DNA from: CAVTOA01 sp963736285
GTDB lineage: Bacteria > Actinomycetota > Actinomycetes > Mycobacteriales > QHCE01
Length of the DNA: 64,000 nucleotides
NCBI GenBank assembly: GCA_963736285.1
Contig: CAVTOA010000003.1
Coordinates: forward strand, 124,001 to 188,000
Direction of reading: 5' to 3'
Within the stretch, counting starts at the first letter, position 1; each line of letters begins with the position of its first letter. Under the pieces are notes generated by a model, which saw only the letters and a list, made by a program, of their open reading frames with translations, had not been told where the DNA came from and made no database searches. Shown one piece after another: positions 1 through 9,697 of the stretch. Made by a program: the position numbers and the translations under genes.

Positions 1-1494
1 GTGGAAGCCAACCACGATCCGAGTGGGCAATCCCACTATCCGCGCGAGCAGCGCAAAAGCCGTGGCGAATTGTTCGGAGGTGCCACGGTGACCGCCCGCC
101 TTTGGGTCCGTTGTCAAGAAAAACCGCAGATTAGCGAGGCCATGGCCCGAGGGAGCCTTCACCGAGAAGGTGTGATTGTCGTGGATGTACCGCTCCAACA
201 GCAGCGCCTGCTGGTATGGCGTATTGGCCTTCTGGACGGTGGTGTAGGCGAGCCGCTCCACCTCCTTGGGCACAGGAGACGGTCGTTTTGCGTACTGACG
301 AATCACTGGGCTACGCGATAATCTCGCGTCGTCGAGTGCGGCAGCATTTTGCTGAGGAACACGTGAGCGCACGTCGTACCGAAGGCCAGTTTTCGTCCCT
401 TGTGGATATAGCAGCGTTCCCGTGGCCGGGTTGTACGACACCCTGGCCTGAGTGACTTGGCGAGCCTGATCGATCGCCGGAAGCCACACGCCGTTAAGAC
501 CGACCATCGTGTATTCCTGGTCGATGGCGGAACTGGGGCCTGGCACATTGCGGACCGGAAGAACAGAGCCAGACGAGTGATACTCACCACCTGGTGTCCA
601 CATAAGACCGTCATAGTCGGTGAGAACCACCCAACTTATCCGGCTGGGATGGTCGGTCTTCACGGTGAATAACGGCTGCTGCGGGCTCCGCGCCCACGCG
701 GAAAGCCGAGCGAGCGGATTGGACTCCGGAAGTTGCTGTTGGGGTGCGGAGACATGTGAACGCGGATCTGCCGGACGCTGCGTGGACAACTCGGCCACCG
801 CGGGCCCCACTGCCACGGTCGCGATGATGATCAGCACTAGCCCCGCGGCACCGAAGACCAGCCGTCTGATCCGGTACCAGCGCCGTGCTTGTGCAGGTAA
901 ACGCTCCAGCCCGCGAGCGCGGGGTGAGCGCGTCCCGGCGGCGATGCCCACTATGCCCACCACGACATAGACGATGGCCCACCTCACCTCCGCTTGCGCG
1001 TTTGGGCCGGCAAAGAGCAGCGCAAGGACATAGACGCACGTGGGCGGAGCGAAAGCAGCCAACAGCGCGCCCGATCGGAGGGCTAGTTCGACCCCGCCGA
1101 GTGTGGCAACCCAGACGAGGAAAATCGGTAAGACCACTGTGTCGGGAACGGCATCGATAGGAATAGTGCTGGCCAGCATGCGTGCCCCAGCGTTACCCAG
1201 CGCATCGGTGAGTAGCGCGGGCGCCGAGCCCGCGCCTGGGGGCCGTGTCATCGCCACAGCGAAGAAGAGATATCCGGCCAGGAAGACCATGGATGTCAGG
1301 AGTGCGGCCGACAACGCAGCTCGGCGTGTGCGCAGCACAAGGCTAAGCATCAGGGCAACACCGACCGCCCCCAGCATCAGCTCGAGCAGTCGCGCTGACG
1401 AATACAGCCTGGTGAACGCGATACTGGCGATCGCGGACAGCGCTGCCACGGTGCACGCCGGTATCAAAGCACGCATGGTTATTGGCTTGCGCAT
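1..1494 (-). CDS. TgpA-like transglutaminase-domain membrane protein (3' end outside window)
   Basis: I translated this by hand from the ATG at 1494; it stays open to the window edge (498 codons). The N-terminal ~200 residues are a run of hydrophobic segments. An extracytoplasmic part follows, and then the start of a transglutaminase core (RYIHDNHTFSV, then GTSEQFATAF and RIVVGF at the edge). It lies 4 bases after the DUF58 stop, in the usual MoxR-DUF58-transglutaminase order. The position normally held by the catalytic Cys, just before the EQFA stretch, is Ser473 (codon at 76-78). The cellular role of these actinobacterial proteins is not well defined. The family call is firm; activity is uncertain. 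Confidence 0.85.
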   Translation of the reverse strand, partial: MRKPITMRALIPACTVAALSAIASIAFTRLYSSARLLELMLGAVGVALMLSLVLRTRRAALSAALLTSMVFLAGYLFFAVAMTRPPGAGSAPALLTDALGNAGARMLASTIPIDAVPDTVVLPIFLVWVATLGGVELALRSGALLAAFAPPTCVYVLALLFAGPNAQAEVRWAIVYVVVGIVGIAAGTRSPRARGLERLPAQARRWYRIRRLVFGAAGLVLIIIATVAVGPAVAELSTQRPADPRSHVSAPQQQLPESNPLARLSAWARSPQQPLFTVKTDHPSRISWVVLTDYDGLMWTPGGEYHSSGSVLPVRNVPGPSSAIDQEYTMVGLNGVWLPAIDQARQVTQARVSYNPATGTLLYPQGTKTGLRYDVRSRVPQQNAAALDDARLSRSPVIRQYAKRPSPVPKEVERLAYTTVQKANTPYQQALLLERYIHDNHTFSVKAPSGHGLANLRFFLTTDPKAGGHRGTSEQFATAFALLARIVGLPTRIVVGFH

Positions 1495-1498
1495 AGCG

Positions 1499-2653
1499 TC
1501 ACCACCCAGCCACTCCATCCCACGCCGTCGCAAGCTCGGCTGAGGTTGCCGAACCGATGATCAGCATGCCGGAATCGCTGCTCATGCCGACATCCCGCTG
1601 ACCCATGATGGCGACCACAATGGACGGATACATAGAACGAAGCCGCGCCACGCTCTTGGTGTCCGCTTCGCCGGCTGCCCCCGTCAAAACGACGAGCGTG
1701 TCGCCGATGCGCCGATGGTGCAGCCGATCCACCGCCTCTTCGAATGAGCCGTTCTTGGGTGACACCTCGGCAAGAGCGTCGAGGAAAGGCTGCGGGCTTC
1801 TCCCCGCTTGCGAACTCACCGCCACGCCCCCGCTTACCAAATGCAGCGTGACAGATAAACCATCGCGCAGAGCCGCCAGCAACACCGACGCCGCGACCTC
1901 AACAACGTCTTCAAAAACTCTGCCGCCCTCATCAAGGGGATCGATGCGGTCGTCAAGCAATACCAGTACGCGTGGCTGGCTCGTGTCGACGTGTTCGCGC
2001 ACCATGAGCTCGCCGACCCGCGCAGACGTACGCCAGTGCACATGGCGCAGGTCGTCTCCGGCCACGTATTCGCGAAGCGCGTGGAAGGTGATGCTGCCAT
2101 GTTCGATCTTGTCGACGAGACCATCGAGGCTGCGCGCGGCTCCAGCGGGCACTGATCGCAAGGTGCGAGCCTTCGGATGCACCCATATTCGCCGAGTCTC
2201 TCCAAAGTCGCGTCGTGTCCGCACCAGGTCGAGTGGGTCTCGACGCTCGATGCGGACCGGCCCCACGTCGATGACGCCTCGCCGCTCTGTCGGCAACATA
2301 TAGGCGACGGCGACATCCTTGCCGGCCGATAGCCGCAACGCGGGAATGGGCACCTCGACTCCACCCGCGTGATCAAAGGCAATGACGTCCATGCCGCGCC
2401 AGCGAGCTCTATTGTGGACCGTCACAATTCCACGGCATTCTCCCCCGCGCACCACCCGATCTGGGGTCACCACTCGGGTAACGTGTAACGCCCATCGCCG
2501 CCAAACCCAACCAAACGCGACCACAACGCAAACAACTGCGGCGCATCCCAATACCGTCAGTTCGGGATAGCCAAAAACGAGCCCAGCAGAAAGAAGCGCG
2601 CCGCCCGCAAGCAGCAGACCTACACCACGGGAAGTAACTCGCATCGCGGGCAC
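1499..2653 (-). CDS. DUF58 domain-containing protein
   Basis: 384 aa from a GTG start; an in-frame ATG three codons later is an alternative. Two hydrophobic segments (about residues 10-50) precede a beta-rich region and the DUF58 signature REYVAGDDLRHVHWRTSAR (194-212), followed by a vWA-like C-terminal domain. DUF58 proteins are nearly always encoded next to a MoxR AAA+ ATPase, as here: the gap to moxR is only 3 bases, so the two are co-transcribed. MoxR-DUF58 pairs are thought to act in chaperone-like assembly of envelope or metal-containing proteins. The specific client is unknown. Confidence 0.9.
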   Translation of the reverse strand: MPAMRVTSRGVGLLLAGGALLSAGLVFGYPELTVLGCAAVVCVVVAFGWVWRRWALHVTRVVTPDRVVRGGECRGIVTVHNRARWRGMDVIAFDHAGGVEVPIPALRLSAGKDVAVAYMLPTERRGVIDVGPVRIERRDPLDLVRTRRDFGETRRIWVHPKARTLRSVPAGAARSLDGLVDKIEHGSITFHALREYVAGDDLRHVHWRTSARVGELMVREHVDTSQPRVLVLLDDRIDPLDEGGRVFEDVVEVAASVLLAALRDGLSVTLHLVSGGVAVSSQAGRSPQPFLDALAEVSPKNGSFEEAVDRLHHRRIGDTLVVLTGAAGEADTKSVARLRSMYPSIVVAIMGQRDVGMSSDSGMLIIGSATSAELATAWDGVAGW

Positions 2654-2656
2654 GCC

Positions 2657-3664
2657 TTAGACGGGCACAGCCGTGCGCTCGGGCTGCGGCGCTGGCACCG
2701 CCTCGATCGCGCTGGCGAGCACCGCATCGGTGGTCGCGCCCCCCATGTGCGCATCTGGTGTGAGCACCAGCCGGTGGGCAAAGACCGAACCGATGAGAGC
2801 TTTGAAGTCTTCCGGAATGACGTATCCACGGCGCTGCGTCAGCGCGAATACTTGGGCCGCACGTACCAACGCGATAGCTCCACGTGGGCTGACACCAACC
2901 CGCACCTCCGGCAGCTGCCGGGTAGCCGAAGCGAGCTGAACGCCATAGCGATAGAGCGGTTCGGCCACATACACACGTTGGGCGAGCTCGATGAGCTCGG
3001 CGACAGCTCCCGTGGTGGTGACTGGCTCTAGCTCGGTGACTGAGCGCCCCGACACTGCCTGGTGCAACACGTCGACTTCAATGTCTTCGCTCGGATAACC
3101 CACGCTGACGCGCATCAGGAACCGGTCGAGTTGCGCCTCGGGCAACCGATAGGTGCCGTCCATTTCGATCGGATTTTGGGTCGCCACCACCATGAAGGGC
3201 CGTGGAACGGGCCTGCCTACCCCGTCGATCGTGACGTGTCGTTCTTCCATGACCTCGAGCAATGCGGATTGGGTCTTGGGCGAGGCCCGGTTGATTTCGT
3301 CAGCAATGACCACATTGGAGAAGACCGGCCCGGAGTGGAACTCAAACTCGCGGACCGCTTGGTTGAAAATCGTGACGCCAGTGACATCGGAAGGCAGCAG
3401 GTCGGGGGTGAATTGAATCCGCCGCCACTCCCCCTCAACTGACGCGGCGATTGCCCGCGCGATGGTGGTTTTGCCCACCCCGGGCACATCCTCGATGAGC
3501 AGGTGACCCTCGGCAAACAGCGCCGTCAGCGCAAGCCGCACCACCTCGGGCTTGCCCAATAACACCGACGCCACATTGCCACTGACCGCAGCGAATACGT
3601 TGGCAAAGGCATCGAGTTCTTCGGTATTGAGCGCGGCAGCGCGCTCAGCGTGGCTTCCAGTCAT
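2657..3664 (-). CDS. MoxR-family AAA+ ATPase
   Basis: 335 aa. The open frame extends upstream into era, but the supported start is ATG 3664, preceded by GGAG about 8 bases upstream. Walker A is DVPGVGKTT (59-67), Walker B is VVIADEINRA (118-127), followed by the VMEER motif typical of MoxR proteins and a C-terminal lid domain. It is the first gene of an operon with DUF58 and the TgpA-like gene. It is expected to be a cytoplasmic chaperone-type ATPase working with the downstream DUF58 protein. The family assignment is certain; the substrate is unknown. Confidence 0.93.
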   Translation of the reverse strand: MTGSHAERAAALNTEELDAFANVFAAVSGNVASVLLGKPEVVRLALTALFAEGHLLIEDVPGVGKTTIARAIAASVEGEWRRIQFTPDLLPSDVTGVTIFNQAVREFEFHSGPVFSNVVIADEINRASPKTQSALLEVMEERHVTIDGVGRPVPRPFMVVATQNPIEMDGTYRLPEAQLDRFLMRVSVGYPSEDIEVDVLHQAVSGRSVTELEPVTTTGAVAELIELAQRVYVAEPLYRYGVQLASATRQLPEVRVGVSPRGAIALVRAAQVFALTQRRGYVIPEDFKALIGSVFAHRLVLTPDAHMGGATTDAVLASAIEAVPAPQPERTAVPV

Positions 3665-3830
3665 GGGGGCTCTCCATGTGTAGCGCGAACGCCGGCAAAC
3701 GATCGACAGAGCGCAGCGCAAGAACTCACGCCACGATGAATACCGGTTGCCCGCGATCGTATGCGCCCTGTGGTGTGCACCACTACTTGGCTCACCCGAT
3801 TGTGGATAACTACGGAGCGAATGCCCCCAC

Positions 3831-4745
3831 TTAGAAGCCGAGCTTGCGGAGTTGGCGCGGGTCCCGCTGCCAGTCTTTAGCGATCTTGACGTGAAGATCA
3901 AGATAGACCTTGCTTCCGAGCAACGCTTCGATGTGGCGGCGGGCGGTGCTCCCTACGTCCTTAATGCGCGAGCCTTTTGCACCGACGACAATCGCTTTCT
4001 GACTTTGCCGCTCCACATAGATGTTGACGTGGATGTCGATGAGGTCGTCGCGGTTTTCTCGCGGAATCATTTCTTCGACGACTACGGCCAGCGAATGCGG
4101 CAATTCGTCGTGCACGCCTTCGAGCGCCGCTTCGCGCACCAACTCGGCGACCATGGTCTGTTCGGGTTCGTCGGTCAGATCCCCATCTGGATAAAGAGGT
4201 GGCGAGTCGGGAAGATATTTTGTGAGCACATCAGCGAGCACCTCAACCTGCTCGCCGCTTACGGCGCTGACAGGAACTATCTCCGAGAAATCTGCCAACT
4301 TTTCGACAGCTAATAACTGCTCGGCAACTTGTGTTTTGTCCGCTAAATCAGTTTTGGTGACGATGGCAATTTTGTGGGTGCGCTTTGCCTCAGCGATCTC
4401 ATTGGCGATAAAGCGGTCACCGGGGCCGACCTGTTCATTGGCGGGAATACACAGGCCAATGACATCAACCTCAGCCCAGGTTGCGCGCACCAGTTGGTTT
4501 AGTCGCTCGCCCAGCAGGGTTCGAGGCTTATGTAACCCAGGTGTGTCCACCAGTACCAACTGTGAATCGGGTCGATGCACAATTCCGCGAATGGTGTGAC
4601 GGGTAGTTTGCGGCCGATTACTGGTAATGGCGACTTTCGTGCCCACGAGCGCATTGGTCAACGTCGACTTTCCGGCATTCGGGCGCCCCACAAAACAGGC
4701 AAAGCCGGCACGGAAGTTTTCTGCGGAATCTGTCACGGAGACCAT
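3831..4745 (-). CDS. era: GTPase Era
   Basis: 304 aa. G1 is GRPNAGKS (20-27) and G3 is DTPG (67-70); TKTD (G4) and a VSA (G5) follow. The C-terminal KH domain has the GXXG-type loop (VVGAKGSRIKD) and ends in KLGF. Era binds the 3' end of 16S rRNA and helps mature the 30S subunit. The start is ATG 4745; a GTG four codons in (giving MTDSAENF) is also possible because no clear ribosome binding site precedes either. It is divergent from the Fur-family gene across about 70 bases. Confidence 0.96.
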   Translation of the reverse strand: MVSVTDSAENFRAGFACFVGRPNAGKSTLTNALVGTKVAITSNRPQTTRHTIRGIVHRPDSQLVLVDTPGLHKPRTLLGERLNQLVRATWAEVDVIGLCIPANEQVGPGDRFIANEIAEAKRTHKIAIVTKTDLADKTQVAEQLLAVEKLADFSEIVPVSAVSGEQVEVLADVLTKYLPDSPPLYPDGDLTDEPEQTMVAELVREAALEGVHDELPHSLAVVVEEMIPRENRDDLIDIHVNIYVERQSQKAIVVGAKGSRIKDVGSTARRHIEALLGSKVYLDLHVKIAKDWQRDPRQLRKLGF

Positions 4746-4814
4746 TGTGACGCACGGCCTGTGCGCGCCTACTTCTCGACCTGTGTCAAGATTCGCGGTT
4801 ATGTCGAGGGGCGC

Positions 4815-5303
4815 ATGAACACGTCAGATTCAACTCCTACGCCTCCCTACAGCGCTGACAAGGCTGGCACACGTGCCAACACCGAGAAAAGCATGCCGCT
4901 CGAGGCGGATCTCCGACGGGCGGGAATGCGGGTGACCCGGCCCCGACTCGCAGTGCTCGGAGCCTTGCGCGAAAACCCACATGCCGAGGTTGAGGTGATC
5001 ACCACGGCCGCACGAGCTGAGCTCGGATCCCTTTCTACACAAGCTGTCTACGACATTTTGCATGCGTTGACTGGGGCTCACTTAGCGCGCCGAATTGAAC
5101 CAGCCGGCCATCCCGCCCGCTACGAGACTCGGGTCGGCGACAACCACCATCATGTGGTGTGTCGACGATGTGGCGCGATGGCCGATGTGGATTGTGCGGC
5201 CGAATATCGCCCCTGTCTTACTGCCCGTGACACTCATGGATTTTCTATCGATGAAGCTGAGGTCATTTATTGGGGTATATGCGCCCGGTGTCGCACAAAG
5301 TAA
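4815..5303 (+). CDS. Fur-family metal-dependent regulator
   Basis: 162 aa from ATG 4815 with GAGGGG just upstream. The N-terminal winged helix (about 30-95) contains RRAGMRVTRPRLAVLGAL. The dimerisation domain has HHH (111-113), C116-x2-C119 and C156-x2-C159, which are the metal-binding features of Fur proteins including the structural Zn site. Sequence style resembles actinobacterial FurA, which usually controls an adjacent katG. No catalase is next to it here; HPPD follows 206 bases downstream on the same strand. Candidate targets are iron or oxidative-stress genes, possibly including HPPD, an iron enzyme. Confidence 0.88.
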   Translation: MNTSDSTPTPPYSADKAGTRANTEKSMPLEADLRRAGMRVTRPRLAVLGALRENPHAEVEVITTAARAELGSLSTQAVYDILHALTGAHLARRIEPAGHPARYETRVGDNHHHVVCRRCGAMADVDCAAEYRPCLTARDTHGFSIDEAEVIYWGICARCRTK

Positions 5304-5509
5304 CCCGATTAAGCGATACACATAAGAAGGTACTCGCGCAAAAATGTCGCACATGATGCAAATAAATCCCGCGCGATGCTTCTTAAATTTTTAAAAAAAT
5401 TGCCACAAAGCTTCAGCATTTTCGTCACGATCCCGGAACAATGACAACCGTTGAACACGTAATTTCTGCTGCCATTTTTTGGCGGCGCACCCCTTGTTCA
5501 GGAGCAGGC

Positions 5510-6727
5510 ATGACTCAAGCCACCGAAAAAATCGGCTTCGAAGCGTCCCATGTAGATAGTCAAGACATCGATGTTCTCATCGGTACGACGCCGCATGACG
5601 ATTCCGCGGATCCATTTCCGGTCAACGGCTTGGACTACGTCCGCTTTTATGTTGGCAACGCAAAGCAAGCCGCACATTTCTATTCCTCTGGTTTTGGCAT
5701 GAATGTCGTTGCTTATCGCGGCCCAGAGCAAGGACAGCGCGACTACGCCGAATACGTACTCACATCTGGTTCTGCCCGCTTCGTACTGACCGGCGAAGTG
5801 CACGCCGGTACCAAAGTGGGCAAAAGCTGGGTCCAGCATGGGGACGGCATCGTCGACATCGCACTCGATATCTCCGATGTGGACAAGGCATACGCCCACG
5901 CTATTGGACAGGGCGCAGAAGGCCTGGAGGAGCCGCACGACGTCACCGACGAGCATGGCACCGTACGCATGGCCGCGATCGCCACCTACGGAGAGACCCG
6001 CCACAGCTTGGTGGACCGCTCCCGGTATCACGGGCCATTCTTGCCCGGCTTCGTCGCCCGCGCACCCATGGTTGACCGACAAAAGCTCATCGACGCCGGC
6101 CTGCAGCCCAAGCGGTTTTTCCAAGCTATTGACCACATTGTCGGTAACGTCGAGCTAGGAAAAATGGATTACTGGGTCGATTGGTACAAGAAGGTCATGG
6201 GTTTCACCAATATGCAGGAATTCATTGGTGACGACATTGCCACCGAATACTCCGCTCTCATGAGCAAGGTAGTAGCCAATGGAAGTCGCAAAGTTAAATT
6301 TCCGCTCAACGAGCCCGCCGTGAGTAAACGCAAATCTCAGATCGATGAGTATTTGGAGTTCTACGGTGGTGCGGGTGCACAACATGTCGCTATCGCTACT
6401 AACGACATCATCGCCTCAGTCGACGCGATGACCGCCGCCGGCATCGAATTCCTCGATACCCCAGAAACCTATTACACAGACCCAGAATTGCGCGCTCGTA
6501 TTGGCAAGGTGCGTGCCCCCATTGAGGAGCTACAAAAGCGAAAAATTTTGGTCGATCGAGATGAAGACGGCTATCTCTTGCAAATTTTCACTAAGCCTCT
6601 TGAGGACCGACCCACTGTCTTCTTTGAACTCATCGAACGGCATGGTTCACTCGGGTTTGGAAAAGGCAATTTCAAATCGCTCTTCGAAGCGATCGAGCGC
6701 GAGCAAGAACGTCGCGGAAATTTGTAA
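5510..6727 (+). CDS. hppD: 4-hydroxyphenylpyruvate dioxygenase
   Basis: 405 aa. Start ATG 5510 is chosen over an upstream in-frame ATG at 5441 because AGGAG lies 8 bases before it. Two vicinal-oxygen-chelate domains are present. The Fe(II) ligands can be placed at His209 (IDHIVGN), His292 (AQHVAIA) and Glu373 (FFELIERHG), all intact. The enzyme converts 4-hydroxyphenylpyruvate to homogentisate in tyrosine catabolism. The 206-base gap before it is AT-rich around 5385-5405 and probably holds the promoter. No homogentisate dioxygenase gene is nearby. Confidence 0.96.
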   Translation: MTQATEKIGFEASHVDSQDIDVLIGTTPHDDSADPFPVNGLDYVRFYVGNAKQAAHFYSSGFGMNVVAYRGPEQGQRDYAEYVLTSGSARFVLTGEVHAGTKVGKSWVQHGDGIVDIALDISDVDKAYAHAIGQGAEGLEEPHDVTDEHGTVRMAAIATYGETRHSLVDRSRYHGPFLPGFVARAPMVDRQKLIDAGLQPKRFFQAIDHIVGNVELGKMDYWVDWYKKVMGFTNMQEFIGDDIATEYSALMSKVVANGSRKVKFPLNEPAVSKRKSQIDEYLEFYGGAGAQHVAIATNDIIASVDAMTAAGIEFLDTPETYYTDPELRARIGKVRAPIEELQKRKILVDRDEDGYLLQIFTKPLEDRPTVFFELIERHGSLGFGKGNFKSLFEAIEREQERRGNL

Positions 6728-6773
6728 TTGGGGCTAGCGCCATTACCTCACGGACGGCCTGCCATAGCCGTAT

Positions 6774-8060
6774 CTACATCTGTCGAGCAAGTACGGTGTC
6801 GATGCGGTTACGGCGGCCTCCAGCGGACTCAGCGGTCAGGGTAAGCCCGTTGACCGCCACTGTCGTTCCCGGGATGGGCACCTTGCCCAGCGCTTGAGCC
6901 ATCAGCCCGCCGACGGTTTCCACGTCCTCGGCGGGAACGTCCACATGGAACAGTTCAGCGAGGTCCGCCACAGAGAGGCGTGCGGTCACACGATAAGCGG
7001 TCGAGTCGTCATCGGTAGAGACCGGTTCGATGGGCGGCCGCTCATGGTCGTATTCGTCGGTGATCTCACCCACGATCTCCTCGACCAAATCTTCAATGGT
7101 GACCAGACCCGCGGTGCCGCCATACTCATCCACCACAACGGCGATGTGGATTCGACGGGCCTGCATCTCGCGCAGCAGCTCATCCACTGGCTTGAACTCA
7201 GGGACAAATTCGGCTTCCCGCATTACGTGATCGACTCGCTGTTTGCCAGCGGCGGCGGTCAGCGCACGATCGTATTGTCCTGAATAGACGGTCTTCACAA
7301 GATCTTTGAGATAAATAACCCCACGCACATCGTCGACGCTCTCGCCAATGACCGGAATTCGTGAAAAACCGCTGCGCAACGCCAGAGCAAGCGCCTGTCT
7401 CACGCTCTTGTCGCGCTCGATCCACACCACGTCGGTACGCGGAACCATGACTTCGCGCACCATGGTGTCGCCCAACTCAAACACCGAATGAATCATGTCA
7501 CGTTCTTCATGCTCGACATCACCGCGTTGCTCCGCCAAGTCAAGAAGATCTCGCAACTCAACCTCGGTGGCGAAGGGGCCCTCGCGATAGCCACGCCCGG
7601 GCGTCACAGCATTCCCGATAATGGTCAGCAACCGCGCCAGCGGCCCCAATACCCGTCCCAGCGACCGGGTAGGACCAGCCATCGCGAGCGCCACCCCATA
7701 CGGATGCTGTTGGCCCACGGTCCGTGGGCCAACACCAATCACCACAAAGCTGACGATCGTCATCCCGCCGGCGGCCGCCAGCGCCGCAAGCACCCCCAAC
7801 CCCCAGCGATCCACTGCCACAAACGTGACCAGAACAGTGGCGGTTAGCTCGCAGGCGATACGCAGCAAGAGCAACAAGCTCACATGGTGCGGAAGCGACC
7901 GGGCAACCGCCACGAGCGCTTTAGCCCCGCGCTTGTGTTCACGGACCAGCTCAGCCGCGCGGGTGGGCGAGATGCGCGTCAACGCCGCATCGGTCATCGC
8001 GAAGACGCCGGCGAGCAGCACCAAGATAACCGCGCCAAAGACGATTGAAAGGGCGCTCAT
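6774..8060 (-). CDS. CNNM/CBS-domain HlyC/CorC-family membrane protein
   Basis: 428 aa. The first ~150 residues form a CNNM-type membrane domain with several hydrophobic segments. A pair of CBS domains follows (around VREVMVPRTDVVWI and VVDEYGGTAGLVTIEDLVEEIVG), then a C-terminal CorC_HlyC domain. Family members are implicated in Mg2+/Co2+ efflux or ion homeostasis. It follows ybeY by 10 bases in a conserved phoH-ybeY-CorC-era-like cluster, so it is probably co-transcribed with them. Confidence 0.92.
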   Translation of the reverse strand: MSALSIVFGAVILVLLAGVFAMTDAALTRISPTRAAELVREHKRGAKALVAVARSLPHHVSLLLLLRIACELTATVLVTFVAVDRWGLGVLAALAAAGGMTIVSFVVIGVGPRTVGQQHPYGVALAMAGPTRSLGRVLGPLARLLTIIGNAVTPGRGYREGPFATEVELRDLLDLAEQRGDVEHEERDMIHSVFELGDTMVREVMVPRTDVVWIERDKSVRQALALALRSGFSRIPVIGESVDDVRGVIYLKDLVKTVYSGQYDRALTAAAGKQRVDHVMREAEFVPEFKPVDELLREMQARRIHIAVVVDEYGGTAGLVTIEDLVEEIVGEITDEYDHERPPIEPVSTDDDSTAYRVTARLSVADLAELFHVDVPAEDVETVGGLMAQALGKVPIPGTTVAVNGLTLTAESAGGRRNRIDTVLARQM

Positions 8061-8070
8061 TGTCGGGCTA

Positions 8071-8577
8071 CTAACTCAGCCGGGGTACTGGCGGCACAAA
8101 GCCCGTGTCGCCAATGCCCTGAGCATCTCTCCACGCCAACACCAGCCGACCTTGCAAGCCAAACATCTCGCGCTCCGACTGAGGATCGCCATGGTCGTAA
8201 CCCAGCAAATGCAAAATCCCATGCACTGTCAGCAGAAACAGCTCGTCGTCCCGCCGGTGGCCTGCTGTCTTCGCCTGTTTCTCGGCGACAGTCGGACACA
8301 GCACAATGTCGCCCAATAGCGCTGGTTCGTCGTCATCGGAATGACCCGGGCCGTGGTCGACCTCGTAGTCGTCCATGGGGAAGGCCAACACGTCGGTCGG
8401 GCCGTCCTTTTCCATCCAGTGCTTGTTGAGCTGGGCAATGGCCTCCGGCTCGACCAACAGCATTGACAGCTCGGCCATGGGGTTGACGCCCATCTCTTCG
8501 AGGGTGTGCCGCGCCAGAGATAACAGCGCGGCCTCGTCAACCTCCAGATTGGACTCGTTGGCGATCTCTATAGCCAT
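8071..8577 (-). CDS. ybeY: Endoribonuclease / rRNA maturation factor YbeY
   Basis: 168 aa. The metal-binding signature HGILHLLGYDH (119-129) is complete with its three histidines, and the TDVLAFPMD motif (61-69) is typical. YbeY takes part in 16S rRNA 3'-end maturation and ribosome quality control. An acidic insert (about 72-86, rich in D and E) lies between these motifs. It lies 12 bases downstream of phoH, the standard actinobacterial arrangement. Confidence 0.95.
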   Translation of the reverse strand: MAIEIANESNLEVDEAALLSLARHTLEEMGVNPMAELSMLLVEPEAIAQLNKHWMEKDGPTDVLAFPMDDYEVDHGPGHSDDDEPALLGDIVLCPTVAEKQAKTAGHRRDDELFLLTVHGILHLLGYDHGDPQSEREMFGLQGRLVLAWRDAQGIGDTGFVPPVPRLS

Positions 8578-8589
8578 GTGTTCACAGTC

Positions 8590-9615
8590 CTACCCCGCCT
8601 CGTCCCACTTGGCGTAAGCGTCCACAATGTCGCTGACAAGCCGATGACGCACCACATCGGCGCTGTTCAGCGTAGCGAAATGGACATCGTCGACACCATC
8701 GAGGATCTCGCGCACCACTCGCAGGCCACTGGTCGTGTTCCCCGGGAGATCGACCTGCGTCACATCGCCGGTCACCACTATTTTGGACCCAAACCCCAGC
8801 CGGGTCAGGAACATCTTCATCTGCTCGGGAGTGGTGTTCTGTGCCTCGTCCAAAATGATGAATGCGTCATTCAGGGTCCGGCCACGCATATATGCCAGCG
8901 GGGCAACCTCGATGGTGCCCGCCTGCATGAGTCGCGGGATCGACTCAGGGTCGAGCATGTCGTGCAATGCGTCGTACAACGGCCGCAGATATGGGTCGAT
9001 CTTCTCGTACAGCGTGCCCGGCAGAAACCCGAGCCGCTCGCCGGCCTCCACGGCGGGGCGAGTCAAGATGATGCGATTGACCTGCTTAGCCTGCAACGCC
9101 TGCACCGCTTTGGCCATAGCTAGGTAGGTTTTGCCGGTACCAGCGGGCCCTATGCCAAAAACCACGGTGTGCTTGTCGATAGCGTCCACATAGCGCTTTT
9201 GGTTGAGCGTCTTCGGGCGAATCGACCGGCCACGACGGGAAATAATGTTGAGAGTGAGCACCTCGGCGGGACGCTCTTTGGCTTCTGTGTCGTGATCGAG
9301 CATCTGGATCACTCGCCGCGCCGCGTCCGGCGTGACCGGCTCACTCTTGCCGATCAATGCCAGCAGTTCATCAAACACCCTTTCGGCAAAGGCGTTATCG
9401 GACGGCTGGCCGGTAAGAGTGATCTCGTTACCGCGCACATGAATATCGCTATGCAACGACGCCTCGACCAGCTTGAGAACGGCGTCACCCGAACCAAACA
9501 GACTGACGGCATCGCGATCGTCAATCACAATGCGCGACTGAGCAACAGCTCCAGTATGGGAATGCTCGGCGCTCGCAGTGGCAGGGACGGCGTCTGTATC
9601 TGTGATGTGGGACAT
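8590..9615 (-). CDS. PhoH-like ATPase (YbeZ type)
   Basis: 341 aa from ATG 9615; the open frame has seven more upstream codons without a better start. Walker A is GPAGTGKT (156-163) and Walker B is FIILDEAQNT, with the characteristic TLNQKRYVDAID stretch before Walker A. An N-terminal KH-like region precedes the ATPase. YbeZ-type PhoH proteins work with YbeY, encoded immediately downstream, in RNA metabolism. Confidence 0.93.
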   Translation of the reverse strand: MSHITDTDAVPATASAEHSHTGAVAQSRIVIDDRDAVSLFGSGDAVLKLVEASLHSDIHVRGNEITLTGQPSDNAFAERVFDELLALIGKSEPVTPDAARRVIQMLDHDTEAKERPAEVLTLNIISRRGRSIRPKTLNQKRYVDAIDKHTVVFGIGPAGTGKTYLAMAKAVQALQAKQVNRIILTRPAVEAGERLGFLPGTLYEKIDPYLRPLYDALHDMLDPESIPRLMQAGTIEVAPLAYMRGRTLNDAFIILDEAQNTTPEQMKMFLTRLGFGSKIVVTGDVTQVDLPGNTTSGLRVVREILDGVDDVHFATLNSADVVRHRLVSDIVDAYAKWDEAG

Positions 9616-9697
9616 AAAGTGGCCGACTGGCCTCACTCACTCAGCTTTCGGTCTCGGCGTCTCAATGGGATGCGCTCCATCTTAATCGGGGCCACCG

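Noticed and set aside
1605..2303. 232-codon plus-strand ORF
   Set aside because: It is antisense to DUF58, with low-complexity Ser/Arg composition and no recognisable domain.
3801..3825. DnaA box / replication origin
   Set aside because: A single TTGTGGATAA-like site without a cluster, and no dnaA, dnaN or AT-rich unwinding region.
2657..3901. Extended 414-codon MoxR reading
   Set aside because: The extra N-terminus overlaps era and lacks homology; ATG 3664 has a good ribosome binding site.
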